This document shows, in pieces, positions 63,865 to 64,000 of a DNA stretch of 64,000 nucleotides. The DNA comes from Rhodobacteraceae bacterium EL129. GTDB taxonomy: Bacteria > Pseudomonadota > Alphaproteobacteria > Rhodobacterales > Rhodobacteraceae. The stretch is taken from positions 975,001-1,039,000 of the forward strand of contig ONZJ01000002.1 in NCBI GenBank assembly GCA_900313005.1, read 5' to 3'. The notes below the pieces were generated by a model. The model did no database searches. It worked only from the letters and a program-made list of their open reading frames with translations, and was not told where the DNA came from. Position numbers and translations under genes: made by a program. Each line of letters starts with the position of its first letter. The stretch's first letter is position 1.

Positions 63865-64000
63865 GATTGGTCGATTCCTGTGTGGTCAGCCTGTTCCGGC
63901 ACCATAGACGTTTACGTCAATTTCTCAAAGCTCTTGCACTGTCGCGCGCGCATCCCCATATTTTGGTCATCGGGTCGCCATAAAGGGGCTTGATACTCTG

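Overview
The window is a gene-dense, moderately GC-rich stretch of an alphaproteobacterial chromosome, most likely from the Roseobacter group (Rhodobacterales). The assignment rests on gene content read from the sequence: a phaZ / phaC-phaP-phaR polyhydroxyalkanoate (PHA) locus, small families that I associate with this order (DUF2842, DUF2161, DUF1194, YdcH/DUF465), PhaR-type operators, a CIRCE-controlled groESL and many overlapping ATGA/TGATG junctions. No rRNA, tRNA, CRISPR array, intact insertion sequence or prophage is visible. Most of the window is ordinary chromosome.

Layout. 1-4.1 kb: a minus-strand operon (gloA, DUF1287, two DUF1194 proteins), divergent from thyA-folA and a small secreted Cys/His/Lys-rich protein. 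4.2-5.4 kb: cold-shock protein, ArsC/Spx-like protein, membrane protein. 5.36-7.87 kb (minus): a bufferin-type RiPP operon (DUF2282 precursor, DUF692/MNIO enzyme, DUF2063 partner, DoxX membrane protein), the most interesting system here. 8.1-10.1 kb: thrS. 10.4-14.8 kb: small proteins, three alpha/beta hydrolases, a VOC protein and an M15-like protein. 14.8-19.3 kb: the PHA locus, with CTGC-N3-GCAG operators before phaC, phaP and phaR. 19.3-27.4 kb: a LysR regulator, two PLP aminotransferases and a gamma-glutamyl-polyamine-type set (FAD oxidase, two glutamine synthetase homologues, class I amidotransferase), in which two promoters carry an identical 14-bp palindrome. 27.5-31.5 kb: DUF2842, purA, secG, pyrG.

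31.5-41.8 kb: a DUF4274 protein, two TerB-like proteins plus a signal-less PhnD-like protein, a polar amino acid ABC operon, a degenerate M48-like membrane protein, family II pyrophosphatase, a DUF2161 nuclease-like protein followed by a REP-like inverted pair, and a TraB/GumN protein. 41.9-47 kb: groESL with CIRCE, an XRE/DUF2975 pair, an outer-membrane barrel plus lipoprotein, and a YmdB-like phosphoesterase. 47-57.6 kb: three EamA transporters, two tail-to-tail SLC13/RCK permeases, a YebC/PmpR protein, a pirin, a GNAT, a NUDIX hydrolase and a LysR gene with a 23-bp palindrome at its start. 57.6-64 kb: a secreted alpha/beta hydrolase, orphan phnM, purEK, and a LysR gene divergent from a signal-bearing haloalkane dehalogenase, then a YdcH-like protein.

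Genes that work together: PHA synthesis, granule coating and mobilisation under PhaR; the buf genes for precursor, modification and membrane function; purA, purE, purK, pyrG, thyA and folA in nucleotide supply; and the ABC operon for amino acid uptake. Functional calls rest on motifs read by eye, without database searches.
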